Notes: generated from the letters alone by a model not told the origin. Numbered from the stretch's first letter, positions 17,069-25,975 are shown. The stretch is DNA of 64,000 bases from Peptococcaceae bacterium CEB3 (GCA_001029295.1 LDXJ01000061.1:62001-126000); one strand, 5' to 3'. Numbers and translations: made by a program.

Positions 17069-18043
17069 TTGAATTCCAGCCATACCGCTCTCCGTTTGCG
17101 CGAAAAACGTCTTTGGGTCCTCGGCTACGCCGCCGAGGACTTCCCCGGCGACACCCGCGCGGCGGACAGCATTCGCTCACAAGGCTCTCACCTCGACGCT
17201 TGTGCGGATTTTGCCTTCTTCGTCCGGGACGACGCCTATTTGGCGGGATCGGTCAATGCGCCGATTCTCGACGCCGCCACAGCCCGGAACGTCGGCTATC
17301 TGGTTCTCTTCCATAATTTTGACGGTCAGCGTTTTGATCCGCGACCCCTCCATTCCATCCTCTCTTCCCCGTCCTTGCAGCGTACTTTCATCCGGAACGT
17401 TCTTGACTCCCTGCCGGCCGGATCAGCCGGGATCCAGCTCGATTTCGAAGAAGTCCAAGCGGGTGACCGCCTGCCTTATGTTCACCTTCTGGAATCTTTG
17501 CAAGCCGTCTTGCACGAAAAAGGCCTCCTGTTGACAGCCACCCTGCCGGCCAAGCGTTCTGAGGGAGAGGCCCCCGGCTATGATTTCGCCAACATCGGCC
17601 GAATATGTGATGTCATCACCCTGATGACCTATGACGAGCACTTCGCGGGTGGGGAGCCGGGCCCGATTGCCGGCCTCTCCTGGATGATTCAAGCCTTGGA
17701 CTATGCCGTCAATCTCATACCCAAGCACAAAATTTTGGTCGGAATTCCGGTTTACGGCTATGATTGGTCCGACGCACCCACCCGTATGCTGCCCATGCGG
17801 GACGTTCCCGCGTTGGTCGCCGAGACCCGGGCTCGCATTCTTTGGTCTGACCCAGCCGTCGAACCCTATTTTTATTATTGGCGCGGACGTGACAGACATA
17901 CCGTCTGGTTCGAGAACGAGCTGTCCGCCAAAATCCGCCTCGGCTTCGTCAAATCATACCACCTGCGCGGGATCGCCATCTGGAGGTTGGGCTATGAAAG
18001 CAAACGTTTCTGGGCGGCGGTGAGCACAAAACTGGGGCACTGA
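17069..18043 (+). CDS. Glycoside hydrolase family 18 protein, YaaH/YdhD-like
   Basis: About 324 residues. TTG 17069 is placed 5 bases after GGAGGAGGAGG; the TTG at 17051 lies inside that purine run. GH18 barrel features: LDFEE (catalytic glutamate of the DxE motif), VITLMTYDEH, KILVGIPVYGYDW and the C-terminal RGIAIWRLGYES. Most like spore-cortex or germination GH18 proteins but without LysM repeats and without a signal peptide. It may act in the mother cell or on cytosolic glycans. Monocistronic; convergent with the selenoprotein gene. Confidence 0.85.
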   Translation: MNSSHTALRLREKRLWVLGYAAEDFPGDTRAADSIRSQGSHLDACADFAFFVRDDAYLAGSVNAPILDAATARNVGYLVLFHNFDGQRFDPRPLHSILSSPSLQRTFIRNVLDSLPAGSAGIQLDFEEVQAGDRLPYVHLLESLQAVLHEKGLLLTATLPAKRSEGEAPGYDFANIGRICDVITLMTYDEHFAGGEPGPIAGLSWMIQALDYAVNLIPKHKILVGIPVYGYDWSDAPTRMLPMRDVPALVAETRARILWSDPAVEPYFYYWRGRDRHTVWFENELSAKIRLGFVKSYHLRGIAIWRLGYESKRFWAAVSTKLGH

Positions 18044-18060
18044 CAAAACCGGCGCACCCA

Positions 18061-18102
18061 AAGCAGAGGACCGTCATCCCTGGGGAAGGCGGCCCTCTGC
18101 TT
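18061..18102 (+). terminator. Hairpin after the GH18 gene
   Basis: AAGCAGAGG pairs with CCTCTGCTT over a 24-base loop, 18 bases past the stop. No clear T run follows, so its role as terminator is uncertain. Confidence 0.35.
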
Positions 18103-18120
18103 CTGATTATCTTGTTGTCA

Positions 18121-18147
18121 GTGAACTCGTTCAGCTTAAACTGAACA
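18121..18147. repeat. Dispersed repeat GTGAACTCGTTCAG, copy B
   Basis: Starts GTGAACTCGTTCAGCTT, identical over 17 bases with copy A at 2521-2547 and matching 24 of 27 overall. Like copy A it lies between convergent genes. Confidence 0.6.
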
Positions 18148-18226
18148 CCACGACGGTGTCCTGTGGACACTATCGCCGAACCGCAAACTTTCAAAGAATA
18201 CTTGTGCGGTGAGGATGACTTCGGGC

Positions 18227-18892
18227 CTATTCCACCGCTTGCATCAGATTCCGGACGAACACCGCCTCCGGAACCGCGCCTTCAAACTGAACCGTTTCAT
18301 TGATCACGGATTTGGGAACACCGAAAACGTTATACTGTTGGGAAAGCTCGCCAAACTCCGTCGCCTCGATACATTCCGCCTTGATGCGCGGATTGGCCAG
18401 GGCCAATTGATGAGCCGTGCGCACGGCACGGGGGCAATGGGGTCAAGTGGGGGTGACGAAAACTTTAATCGTCACATCTTTCTGCACAGCCTCAACCTGT
18501 TTGACAATATCTGGGGCTAACTTTGTTTGTCCCGCCGACAAGTCGGCCAAATCCTCGATCAGGGTACCGAACTCATAGCCGGAGGGTATACCGTAAAACC
18601 GCACCCCAGAATCCGCGTCAGCCTTTTCCAGGATCAAAGCGGGCACTCTTTGCACATCATAACGCTTCAGCTCCGCATCCTCTTTACCGGGAACTTTGTG
18701 CACCGCCAGCTTGATCTTGTCGCTGAGCTCCGAAACCTCCTCAGCAATCTGCTGCGTCTCCGTGCAGTACATACAGTCGTCCGGCTGTCCGCCGTCTTGA
18801 ACAAAGAGACGCATGGTGACGGGTTCCACCAAATTCTGGTCAAAAAAGCCCTTAATGGCCGTGGCATCCTTTTTCGATAATAATTTCGCCAA
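18227..18892 (-). CDS. Thioredoxin-fold protein disulfide oxidoreductase (PDO-like) with in-frame UGA: probable selenoprotein
   Basis: Two tandem thioredoxin/glutaredoxin-like halves, 221 residues if UGA is read as selenocysteine. TTG 18892 follows AAGGAGG by 8 bases. First active site is C40-MY-C43 with cis-proline loop RVPAL. The second reads VTPT-UGA-PHC: the UGA (18445-18443) sits exactly where the first redox cysteine of a CPHC motif belongs, and the frame goes on through GVPKSVIN (second cis-proline loop) to a normal stop at 18227. A GCCGT-GCGC-ACGGC hairpin with a G-initial loop starts 16 bases after UGA, as in bacterial SECIS elements. Likely a dithiol/selenol reductase or peroxide/persulfide-handling enzyme in the cytosol. 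A nonsense mutation is the alternative. Confidence 0.85.
18417..18430 (-). promoter_or_regulatory. SECIS-like hairpin
   Basis: GCCGTGCGCACGGC, a perfect 14-base palindrome forming a 5-bp stem with GCGC loop. The loop starts 21 bases after the UGA codon at 18445-18443, inside the accepted bacterial window, with G at the first loop position. Confidence 0.6.
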
Positions 18893-19008
18893 AATTCCTA
18901 CCTCCTTCTCCGAGCAGGTTGACACTCCTCAAACCCCAAGGCAAGGCGTGTTCAAAGCCCCTTAAACTCTGCCTTAGTCTCTCCCGGGCCGGCAAAATTT
19001 ATGTTTTT

Positions 19009-19050
19009 ATTATAAACGACCAGACCCCGGATGTATACCCCTTAGGGGTA
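19009..19050 (-). promoter_or_regulatory. Promoter with CsoR/CstR-type operator for the selenoprotein gene
   Basis: Minus-strand -10 TATAAT (19014-19009); the -35 position 17 bases further up is TATACA. The sequence TATACCCCTTAGGGGTA (19034-19050) overlaps this -35 and fits the pseudo-palindrome bound by CsoR-family repressors (copper-sensing CsoR or persulfide-sensing CstR). Repression relieved by copper or reactive sulfur is therefore likely. The rest of the 330-base gap 18893-19222 holds repeat copy C and the comFB promoter. Confidence 0.65.
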
Positions 19051-19105
19051 GATCGCGGTTAGTTAATTTCTATACATTCCATAGCCTTTCTGCTTTCTTT
19101 CATCT

Positions 19106-19125
19106 TTAGTTGAACGAGTTCACTC
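19106..19125. repeat. Dispersed repeat GTGAACTCGTTCA, copy C
   Basis: Minus strand GTGAACTCGTTCAACT; shares the 13-base core with copies at 2521-2547 and 18121-18147 but lacks the inverted second half. Confidence 0.45.
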
Positions 19126-19147
19126 CCGCCAAAGTTTTCCGGATGCC

Positions 19148-19176
19148 TTGTTCTTTTCACCCAAAATCATTATGAT
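19148..19176 (+). promoter_or_regulatory. Promoter of the ComFB gene
   Basis: TTGTTC (19148-19153), 17-base spacer, TATGAT (19171-19176), 46 bases before the ATG. Confidence 0.6.
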
Positions 19177-19222
19177 GGGGCTAAAGAGAAATATAAACCC
19201 ATATTAAGGGGGACGTAAGCAA

Positions 19223-19513
19223 ATGTTCGAACTGAATAACATCACGGAAACGGTGGTTCGTGAAGCGCTTCAAGACTATCTTCGCCAAGCCAAGCCACCC
19301 TGCAGCTGCGACCGCTGCCAGGCCGATATTTTGGCCCTGGCTCTCAACCGCCTGCCCCCGCGCTATGCCGTCACCCTGCGGGGGGAAATCCTCAGCAAGT
19401 GGGAGTCCAGAGCTTTGCCAAGCCATGCCCGCATCGTGTCGGAACTCGTCCGGGCCGCCGAACAGGTTGCGGCCGCACCTTCCCACCCTCTGCCGACAGA
19501 GAATCCCGGTTGA
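19223..19513 (+). CDS. ComFB-family protein
   Basis: 96 residues, ATG after GGGGG. Family signature VVREALQDYL...CSCDRCQADILALALNRLPPRYAVT, including a CxCxxC zinc site. ComFB was named from the late competence operon of B. subtilis; cyanobacterial members bind c-di-GMP/c-di-AMP. A receptor role for the GGDEF product elsewhere in the window is possible but only inferred. Ends 3 bases before the stop of the convergent gene. Confidence 0.9.
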   Translation: MFELNNITETVVREALQDYLRQAKPPCSCDRCQADILALALNRLPPRYAVTLRGEILSKWESRALPSHARIVSELVRAAEQVAAAPSHPLPTENPG

Positions 19514-19515
19514 TG

Positions 19516-19860
19516 TTAAGCGTAAAAACCCCACTCATAGCGGTCAAAGCGGAGCACCAGGGCGCCGGGAAAGGTCTGCGCTTCTGTGAACTGGGACAAA
19601 GGTAAGAACACCCTGACCCCCGGATCGTTGATCAATTCGAAAGAGACCGAGTCCAAGGTGAGGTGGCCCATCTCGATCCGGTCTTCCCTGCGCATAATCT
19701 CCCTGATGACGCAACCAAACTCAAGCAGCACCGTGGTCTCATCGGTTCTGAGGACCGCCTGCCAACGATGTCCCCGCAAACCGGCGAGAGCATCCGCCAA
19801 AATGCTCTCTTTCCGGCCGGAATCGCGATATTCTGTTCCTGCCAGGTAACTTTCTCCCAT
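19516..19860 (-). CDS. Conserved hypothetical protein, 114 aa
   Basis: Not recognised. ATG 19860 follows GGGGAGAG by 7 bases. No signal peptide or membrane segment; mixed alpha/beta composition with a charged N-terminal half (GRKESILADALAGLRG) and strands around TVLLEFGCVI and ALVLRFDRYEWGF. Divergent from the Crp/Fnr gene with 29 bases between starts, so they may share control. Confidence 0.6.
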   Translation of the reverse strand: MGESYLAGTEYRDSGRKESILADALAGLRGHRWQAVLRTDETTVLLEFGCVIREIMRREDRIEMGHLTLDSVSFELINDPGVRVFLPLSQFTEAQTFPGALVLRFDRYEWGFYA

Positions 19861-19889
19861 ACATATCTCTCCCCAAGGAAGTGTCAGAA

Positions 19890-20564
19890 ATGATTACAAG
19901 CCGTGAGCTTCTGCGTTTCGATCTGTTTTCTTTTCTCAGCCAGGACGATGTCTCCCCTTTCCTGCCGCATTTGCAGGAAAGGCGCTGCCGCAAAGGCCAG
20001 ATTCTTTTCGTTGAAGGTGAAATCGGTTCTACTGTTTATTTTGTCCTCCGCGGCCAGATTAAATTAAGCAAAATGAGCCCCGACGGGGAAGAACAAATCC
20101 TCGATTGGTGCGGGCCATATGACAGCTTTGCCGAAACCCTGCTCTTGGAGAACGGCTCATATCCGGCAACCGCCGAAGTGGTACGGGACGGCACCCTGCT
20201 CATTTTAAACAATAACATCATGCCGGCCCTGCTGGAGAAGCATCCCCGTCTCGCCACGGCCTTGGTTCGCACGCTCAGCAAGCGCCTGCGCCTGGCTCAG
20301 GAATTTATCCGGATCCTGACCAGTAAGTCAACGGCCGGAACTTTGGCTTCTCTCCTCTTGCGCCTGGCGCGTCCGGCCCCGTCCCCGGAGGCGCCCATCT
20401 ATATCCCACCCGGTCTGACCCACCGGGATCTGGCCGGCATGATTGGTACATCGCGGGAAGTGGTTAACCGTTGCCTCAGCGCCTGGAAAAAGTCCGGAAT
20501 CATCCGTCCGTCCGCTGACAGCCTTGAAATACTGAAGCCCCAAGAACTTGCGGACTGGCCTTAG
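19890..20564 (+). CDS. Crp/Fnr-family transcriptional regulator
   Basis: 224 residues; ATG 19890 lies 10 bases after AAGGA (a GTG three codons earlier is too close to it). N-terminal cyclic-nucleotide-type beta barrel (RRCRKGQILFVEGEIGSTVYFVLRGQIKLSK), dimerisation helix, and a winged helix-turn-helix LTHRDLAGMIGTSREVVNRCLSAWKKSGII. No cysteine cluster of the Fnr type is present, so it is not an iron-sulfur oxygen sensor; effector unknown. Possibly regulates itself and the divergent 19516-19860 gene. Confidence 0.9.
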   Translation: MITSRELLRFDLFSFLSQDDVSPFLPHLQERRCRKGQILFVEGEIGSTVYFVLRGQIKLSKMSPDGEEQILDWCGPYDSFAETLLLENGSYPATAEVVRDGTLLILNNNIMPALLEKHPRLATALVRTLSKRLRLAQEFIRILTSKSTAGTLASLLLRLARPAPSPEAPIYIPPGLTHRDLAGMIGTSREVVNRCLSAWKKSGIIRPSADSLEILKPQELADWP

Positions 20565-20581
20565 TCAACCGCCGGCGTCCG

Positions 20582-21451
20582 CTAGATGCGCACGCTGAAC
20601 ACTTGGCTTTCTTCCTCCTCGCCACCCCGTTCCAAGCGGCTGACCGAATGCCAGCACTCTTCCCAACCCACTCCGGGCTGGCGCCGCCAAAAAATCATAG
20701 CCGCCCGCAGCCGTTCGGCCGCGCCCTCTCCCATCACTCCGGCAGAGGGTTTTTTTGCACCCCAGGCATTCAGCCAATCGAGATAACATTGAACCAGTTC
20801 CGCGGATTGGCGTTTCAAATAACGCCAAGTGTAGGCGGCGACGATAGTGTGCAGCGTCGGCTCCTCCGAAGCGCGGGTAAAACCCTGACCGTCCAAATCT
20901 TGGCCGGCCGCGAGCAGCAAGAGAAAGAGAAAGTGGATACGGACCGCTTGCCGCAACTGTTCCGGATTTGCGTGGCTAATCTCCGCCAAGCGTCCCAGAG
21001 GCCGCAGATAAATCTTGACCGCGGGTTCGCGCAGGCTCAGGGTGCCAAACGCGGTCAGGGGAACCGGAAAAAGGTCCGCCAAATTGTTTTCCTGGAGTTC
21101 CGCCATCAGTTCGCTTTCGACCTGTGTCAGGCGCTGCTGGTTTTTGCTCAACCTATCCCCTGTTTCCCGCAAAAAAGTTTCGGCTTCCTGGGGACGTTCC
21201 GGCGGTTCCTCCGCCCATTCTTTGAGCCGCGAGCGGCGCGGCAAGAGGATATCCAGTATTGAGACGGTCTCCTGGTGCAGAGTTTGAAAATCTCTGCGCA
21301 CCCGCTCGGGATGGCGGTAAAAGCCGCGCATGAGGGTCTCGGCGGGCCGCGGTATTTCCAGCGATTCCTCGAAGCGTACCAGGGCCTCCCCATCGCGTTC
21401 CGGGAATTTCAATCCCATCGCCCGTTCTATATCCAAACGCAAAGACGGCAC
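20582..21451 (-). CDS. Conserved hypothetical protein, 289 aa
   Basis: Not recognised. GTG 21451 follows AAAGGGGG by about 6 bases. Highly helical and charged with no clear membrane segment; QAVRIHFLFLLLLAAG is the only hydrophobic run and may be buried. The middle (RLSKNQQRLTQVESELMAELQ) could form a coiled coil. Ends in a glutamate run and SVRI. Lies between the Crp/Fnr gene and a helicase gene; no operon partner. Confidence 0.65.
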   Translation of the reverse strand: MPSLRLDIERAMGLKFPERDGEALVRFEESLEIPRPAETLMRGFYRHPERVRRDFQTLHQETVSILDILLPRRSRLKEWAEEPPERPQEAETFLRETGDRLSKNQQRLTQVESELMAELQENNLADLFPVPLTAFGTLSLREPAVKIYLRPLGRLAEISHANPEQLRQAVRIHFLFLLLLAAGQDLDGQGFTRASEEPTLHTIVAAYTWRYLKRQSAELVQCYLDWLNAWGAKKPSAGVMGEGAAERLRAAMIFWRRQPGVGWEECWHSVSRLERGGEEEESQVFSVRI

Positions 21452-21592
21452 AATGCTTCCCCCTTTGGCCTTGTCTTTTCATAATGATCATATGGATTAG
21501 GGGGAAAGTTAAGACCACTCCCCCAAAATTTGACCCTGGGAAGGCCGTTTGTTAAAATTGGGGGGGATTTTAGGAAGCGAGTTGAACAGATC

Positions 21593-23845
21593 ATGTCCAA
21601 ACGAATATACCGCGGATATACCCTTGACCCCTTTCAACGTGAAGCCCTGGAAGCCGTGGATGCGGGCCAATCCGTCATCGTGGCCGCTCCCACGGGAACG
21701 GGGAAAACCCTGGTAGCCGACTATTTAGTGGAGAAAGCTCTCAAGACCGGAGAACGGATTATTTATACCGCTCCGATCAAAGCGCTCAGCAACCAAAAAT
21801 ACAAAGACTTCAAGGTCCGGTTCGGAGAAGAGAAAGTCGGGATCTTGACCGGAGACATCGTCTTGAACTCCGGTGCCCCCCTCTTAATTATGACCACGGA
21901 AATTTTCCGCAATCAAGTCATTACGGAAGAGCCGGGCCTGAATAACGTCAGTCATATCATCTTTGATGAGATCCATTGGCTCAACGATGAGGAGCGGGGG
22001 ACGGTCTGGGAAGAATCGATCATTTTGGCTCCTCCCCATGTGAAAATTCTGGGGCTGAGCGCCACCATCGCCAATGCCCGGGAACTCACCGCCTGGATCT
22101 CTTCCATCCGGCAGGAAGAAATCGCCTTGATCGAAGAACACAAACGCGCCGTTCCCCTTGAATACTACTACTATACCAAAGACACCGGCTTGGTCAGTTA
22201 TGAAAAACTCTGGCGCTATTACCGTGACAAGAGCAGCGCGGCCCGCGCTTTCGACGAATCACCTTTTGCCACGACCACACATCTGGATTTAATCCGCGCC
22301 ATTCAGCGTCATTATCTCCCGGTTCTCTATTTTGTCTTCAGCCGCAAACTCTGCCTGGAAAAAGCCCGGGAACTGGCCGTCAGCGCTAACTATCTGAAAC
22401 CCGCCCAACGACGCCTGGTCGAACAATCTTTCCAGGATCAGTTCGGACCGGAAGACAACTGGTCGGCCTCGACTAAACAGCTGAGGCGGGTCTGCCTGAA
22501 AGGAATCGCTTTCCACCACGCGGGCCTTCTCCCCGCCCAAAAAGTCCTGGTAGAAGAACTCTTTCAGCGGCGCCTGATTTTTGTGCTTTACTGCACCGAA
22601 ACCTTCAGCGTCGGGATCAACTACCCCGTAAAATCCGTCTGCTTTGATTCTCTGCACAAATTCGACGGCCGCGGGTTTCGTCCCCTGGCCAACCACGAGT
22701 TTTTCCAAATGTCCGGCCGGGCGGGGCGCAGGGGTATCGACGAAACCGGCTATTCTTTTGCCTTGGTGGATTTTAACTATATGGAAAAGAACCCGCCGCA
22801 GAAATTTCAACTCAACAAACTTGAACCCCTCTCCAGCCAATTCCGGCTCACCTACAATACGGTACTTAATCTTACCGCCACCCTGAATCTGGATCAAATC
22901 GAAACCTATTTCAAAAAGAGCTTTTCGGCTTTTAACGCCCACCAGAGTTCCTTAAACCTCAAGGCGGAATTGGCCGTCGCCGAAAGGGAGGCGGCCGAGG
23001 GGGGACAGGTCTGTGAACACCTGGGGTCCTACCGCTGTCCGCTCAAATATGAACCCAAACTGAAAGAACTCGAACGCTTGCGCCGTGCCTACCAAAACCT
23101 GGCGCCGCGCAAACAGAACCGGATCTACGGCCGGGAAATGGCCCGCAAGATGCGCAGCCTGGAGCGGCTCCTGGCCCACCCGCCCAACTCCTGTCCACAC
23201 CCCCGCCAGTCCCTCTGCCGCGACGCGGAAAAGACCGTCTTGCGCGCGCGACACCGGATCAGAGAACTGGAGAAGGCCATCGCCAACCTGGCCGATGAAA
23301 ACATGTTTATACGGGAATTCGAACTAAAAAAAGCCCAACTGCGTCAGATGGGCTATTTGAGGGAGGATACCCTCCTGCCGCGGGGAACCTGTGCGGCCAA
23401 AATCTACGTGCAGGAGCTTCTGGTCACAGAGTTCATCTTTTCCGGTCTCCTCGACACCCTTGATGATGATCAGTTAAACGCACTCTTGAGCGGCGTGGAT
23501 TTTGAAGCCCGCAAGAACGATCTTTTTCAGAAAACGACCATCCTCGACCCGGACCCGGTGTATGAGATCATTCATTACATCCAAGGGATCTGCGGCAAAG
23601 AGAGTGTCCTCTACGACGCCCGCGTGGCCGCCATCACTTATGCTTGGAGCCAAGGCCAACCTTTTGCCCAGGTTCAACGGCTGTGTAACTTAGACGAAGG
23701 GGACCTCATCAGCGTTTTCCGGCGCACCCTTGATTTACTGCGTCAGATTCGCGACGCGGTCACTGACTCCGCCCTGCGGGCCAGGCTCAAAAACTGTATG
23801 GAAAAACTGGACCGGGACGAGGCCTCGGTCATAGAAATTCAATGA
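21593..23845 (+). CDS. Ski2-like DEAD/DEAH-box RNA helicase
   Basis: 750 residues. Motif I APTGTGKT, motif II DEIH, motif III SAT, then Mtr4/Ski2-type motif [12 protein letters not shown] and a long helical C-terminal domain. Start [22 protein letters not shown] matches the Q-motif region at the usual place; an upstream in-frame extension to 21530 has no family likeness. Likely unwinds structured RNA for decay or ribosome processing in the cytosol. C-terminal cysteines ([18 protein letters not shown]) might bind metal. Overlaps the rubredoxin stop by 7 bases, convergent. Confidence 0.9.
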   Translation: MSKRIYRGYTLDPFQREALEAVDAGQSVIVAAPTGTGKTLVADYLVEKALKTGERIIYTAPIKALSNQKYKDFKVRFGEEKVGILTGDIVLNSGAPLLIMTTEIFRNQVITEEPGLNNVSHIIFDEIHWLNDEERGTVWEESIILAPPHVKILGLSATIANARELTAWISSIRQEEIALIEEHKRAVPLEYYYYTKDTGLVSYEKLWRYYRDKSSAARAFDESPFATTTHLDLIRAIQRHYLPVLYFVFSRKLCLEKARELAVSANYLKPAQRRLVEQSFQDQFGPEDNWSASTKQLRRVCLKGIAFHHAGLLPAQKVLVEELFQRRLIFVLYCTETFSVGINYPVKSVCFDSLHKFDGRGFRPLANHEFFQMSGRAGRRGIDETGYSFALVDFNYMEKNPPQKFQLNKLEPLSSQFRLTYNTVLNLTATLNLDQIETYFKKSFSAFNAHQSSLNLKAELAVAEREAAEGGQVCEHLGSYRCPLKYEPKLKELERLRRAYQNLAPRKQNRIYGREMARKMRSLERLLAHPPNSCPHPRQSLCRDAEKTVLRARHRIRELEKAIANLADENMFIREFELKKAQLRQMGYLREDTLLPRGTCAAKIYVQELLVTEFIFSGLLDTLDDDQLNALLSGVDFEARKNDLFQKTTILDPDPVYEIIHYIQGICGKESVLYDARVAAITYAWSQGQPFAQVQRLCNLDEGDLISVFRRTLDLLRQIRDAVTDSALRARLKNCMEKLDRDEASVIEIQ

Positions 23846-24000
23846 GCGGGCTCGAACATGTCTTTGGCCACGCCGCAAACCGGGCAGACCCAATCGTCGG
23901 GCAGATCCTCAAACGCTGTTCCGGGGGCAATCCCACCGTCAGGATCTCCCACCGCGGGATCGTAAATGTAGCCGCAAGCGCTGCATACATACTTAAGCAT
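23839..24000 (-). CDS. Rubredoxin
   Basis: 53 residues from ATG 24000, which follows GGAGGAAGGCCCT; an upstream extension would give a non-rubredoxin leader. Two iron-ligand pairs [15 protein letters not shown] and CPVCG and the conserved PDDWVCP. One-electron carrier typical of anaerobes, often feeding rubrerythrin or superoxide reductase; neither is nearby. Confidence 0.95.
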   Translation of the reverse strand: MLKYVCSACGYIYDPAVGDPDGGIAPGTAFEDLPDDWVCPVCGVAKDMFEPAH

Positions 24001-24103
24001 AGGGCCTTCCTCCATTCTCAATACTTTCATACTGCTGTCGTGTTTCATGGTAGTGTTCCTCAAGACTTCGGCCAGGGGAGGGTCAACACGCTTCCTCCGT
24101 GCC

Positions 24104-24484
24104 CTAGACTTCCAACTTGGCTATCGCTTCAATCTCCACCTTGGCGTCTTTGGGCAGCCGGGCCACCTGTACCGCCGAGCGGGCCGGCGGCTCGCCGGGG
24201 AAACTTTGGGCGTAAGTCGCATTCACAACCGCAAAATCCTGCATATCCGCCAGAAAGACCGTGGTTTTAACCACGTTGGTCAAAGAGGAACCTGCCTCTT
24301 CCAGAATGGCTTTGAGGTTTTTCAAGGCCTGAGCGGCTTGTTCTTCAACACTGCTGCCAGCCATCTCCCCATCGGGTTTCAGCCCCATCTGACCGGACAC
24401 GAAGACAAAAGACCCCGCCACGATGGCCTGTGAATACGGGCCAATGGCCGCCGGGGCTTTCGTTGTTTGGATGCTTTTCCTTTC
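24104..24484 (-). CDS. ridA: RidA family enamine/imine deaminase
   Basis: 126 residues from GTG 24484, preceded by GAGGAAGG; a longer start at 24505 is possible. Signature [32 protein letters not shown], and the catalytic arginine in [24 protein letters not shown]. It hydrolyses 2-aminoacrylate and related imines released by PLP enzymes; two PLP aminotransferases are in this window. Trimeric, cytosolic. Confidence 0.93.
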   Translation of the reverse strand, partial: ERKSIQTTKAPAAIGPYSQAIVAGSFVFVSGQMGLKPDGEMAGSSVEEQAAQALKNLKAILEEAGSSLTNVVKTTVFLADMQDFAVVNATYAQSFPGEPPARSAVQVARLPKDAKVEIEAIAKLEV

Positions 24485-24605
24485 CACAATAAACACCTTC
24501 CTCACTTTTCTAATCCTTCCGACCCGCTCTTATGTCTCAACACCCATCTTCTCATCCCCACCCCGGACACCCCTTTCGCGCACCGGTCCGCGGAGCCGGC
24601 TTCAC

Positions 24606-25043
24606 TCATCCCGGCGTCAACGATTCCTCGTACAGTGAAATGTGGTACCTCTGCCAGACTAAACGGCGAAACTCATTGATACAATCACAGGATTCGCCGT
24701 GCCGGCAGGATCCAACTTCCAGTTTTCCCAAGAGATGATGGTGCAATACATTGAGATTGATGAACACGTGATTCACCCGACGACTGGCTTTAAGGTAATA
24801 CCGGAAGACAAGAAAAGCGCCGGCCGCGCAGAGCAGACTGAATGCGGGGTTCACGCCCAGCCAGGGCGAAGTGAAAGCCGCGGCTCCGGTCAGAACCAAC
24901 AGGAACATCAAGGTTCCTTCACGCCGGCGAGCGGCCCGCAGTTCCTCCGACCGCCTTAAATACTCCTCAAACAAACGCAGGGTGGACGGTGAAAGACCAG
25001 ACGGCCATGCCAGAGTCGCCTGGCCGGTGGTCAGCCAAAGCAC
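24606..25043 (-). CDS. Small membrane protein of unknown function
   Basis: About 145 residues from GTG 25043, 8 bases after GGGAGA; other starts are possible. Residues about 45-62 (FLLVLTGAAAFTSPWLG) and 66-84 (AFSLLCAAGAFLVFRYYL) form two membrane segments. The C-terminal cytosolic tail is rich in His and Cys (NVLHHHLLGKLEVGSCRHGESCDC) and could bind a metal. Family not recognised. Same strand as the HAD gene upstream. Confidence 0.6.
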   Translation of the reverse strand: MLWLTTGQATLAWPSGLSPSTLRLFEEYLRRSEELRAARRREGTLMFLLVLTGAAAFTSPWLGVNPAFSLLCAAGAFLVFRYYLKASRRVNHVFINLNVLHHHLLGKLEVGSCRHGESCDCINEFRRLVWQRYHISLYEESLTPG

Positions 25044-25097
25044 TTCCCGCACTCTCCCTTTAACACCGATGAGCGGATGACCCGCCACCGGGATTTT

Positions 25098-25191
25098 CCG
25101 CCTTCGGTTACAGATTACCCAGAAAAAGGCTCTGCCAATCGTCAATCCGGACGAGTTTGGCCGCCTTCGGCTACAGATTGCCCAGAAGAAG
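25098..25191. repeat. Direct repeat of the HAD gene tail
   Basis: 25161-25191 covers the last codons and stop of the HAD gene; 25098-25128 repeats it with 28 of 31 bases identical, 63 bases away. The bases between are also weakly alike, as expected for an old 63-bp tandem duplication. Confidence 0.75.
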
Positions 25192-25869
25192 CAGTTCCGT
25201 CAGTTCCGACAGATCCCCGCGGTAGTCCGTCTCCACCGCTTCCGCGGCGCCCGTCTCCAACAGAAACGTCTTCATGCCCACCTGCCGGGCCGCCAGGTCT
25301 TCAACCGGGTGATTGCCGACCATCAAACACTGTGAGGGCTCGACAGCCAGGGCCTCGGCCAGTTCACTGAAGAAACCCGGATGCGGTTTGCAAAAATGGA
25401 ACTCCTCGATCGACGGAATCACCTTGAACTGCTCGGGAGTCAATCCCGCCCAGCGGATCCGCTCTTTGATCGCTTTCAGGGGCATGACCGGGTTCGCGGC
25501 GACCGCTGTGAGATACCCCTGCCGAAGTGCCGTGTCCACCGCCTTTTTCCCTTCCGGCTTCTTCTCCACCAAATACTCCAAATTGGGAAAGTCATGTTCA
25601 TAGTATTCCTCAAAAATCGGCCAGAGAACACTGAATGGAATGCCAACCGCTTTGGAAAAATCGTCAAAAAAAGTCTGGAGATTCGTCCGGCCCGGTTTTG
25701 GTTCTTTAACCATGAAATCTGTCGAGCGCATCAGCTGTTTTGCAAATTTATCCGGTGAATAGAGGTGCGAAAAACGGGGAACAAGCAAACCCACATAGTT
25801 GCGCATGAATTCTTCGTTGTCCATAAAAGAAAGCGTGCCGTCCAAATCAAATAAAACCGCGCGAATCAA
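25171..25869 (-). CDS. HAD-family hydrolase
   Basis: 232 residues from TTG 25869, 10 bases after GGAAAGGGG; the frame stays open upstream but only from here does it fit the family. Motif I AVLFDLDGTL (nucleophile and acid aspartates), a helical cap domain, motif II in AANP, motif III lysine of FCKPHPGFF and motif IV GNHPVEDLAA. A phosphoglycolate-phosphatase-like hydrolase; substrate unknown. The nearest neighbour downstream is the small membrane protein. Confidence 0.88.
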   Translation of the reverse strand: MIRAVLFDLDGTLSFMDNEEFMRNYVGLLVPRFSHLYSPDKFAKQLMRSTDFMVKEPKPGRTNLQTFFDDFSKAVGIPFSVLWPIFEEYYEHDFPNLEYLVEKKPEGKKAVDTALRQGYLTAVAANPVMPLKAIKERIRWAGLTPEQFKVIPSIEEFHFCKPHPGFFSELAEALAVEPSQCLMVGNHPVEDLAARQVGMKTFLLETGAAEAVETDYRGDLSELTELLLLGNL

Positions 25870-25975
25870 GCCATTTTCGCCCCTTTCCCCGGCCCACGTC
25901 CGGCCCCGACCTCTCTGCCCCTTCCCTCTCGCAGACGGCGTGTTCCGGAGAAGTACAGACCCTCCGCCGCGAGAG

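Noticed and set aside
18227-18925. Two separate genes or a nonsense pseudogene instead of a selenoprotein
   Set aside because: The UGA is the only stop, sits at a redox cysteine position, has a SECIS-like hairpin, and the downstream part stays conserved and in frame. The pseudogene option is kept only as the test to refute.
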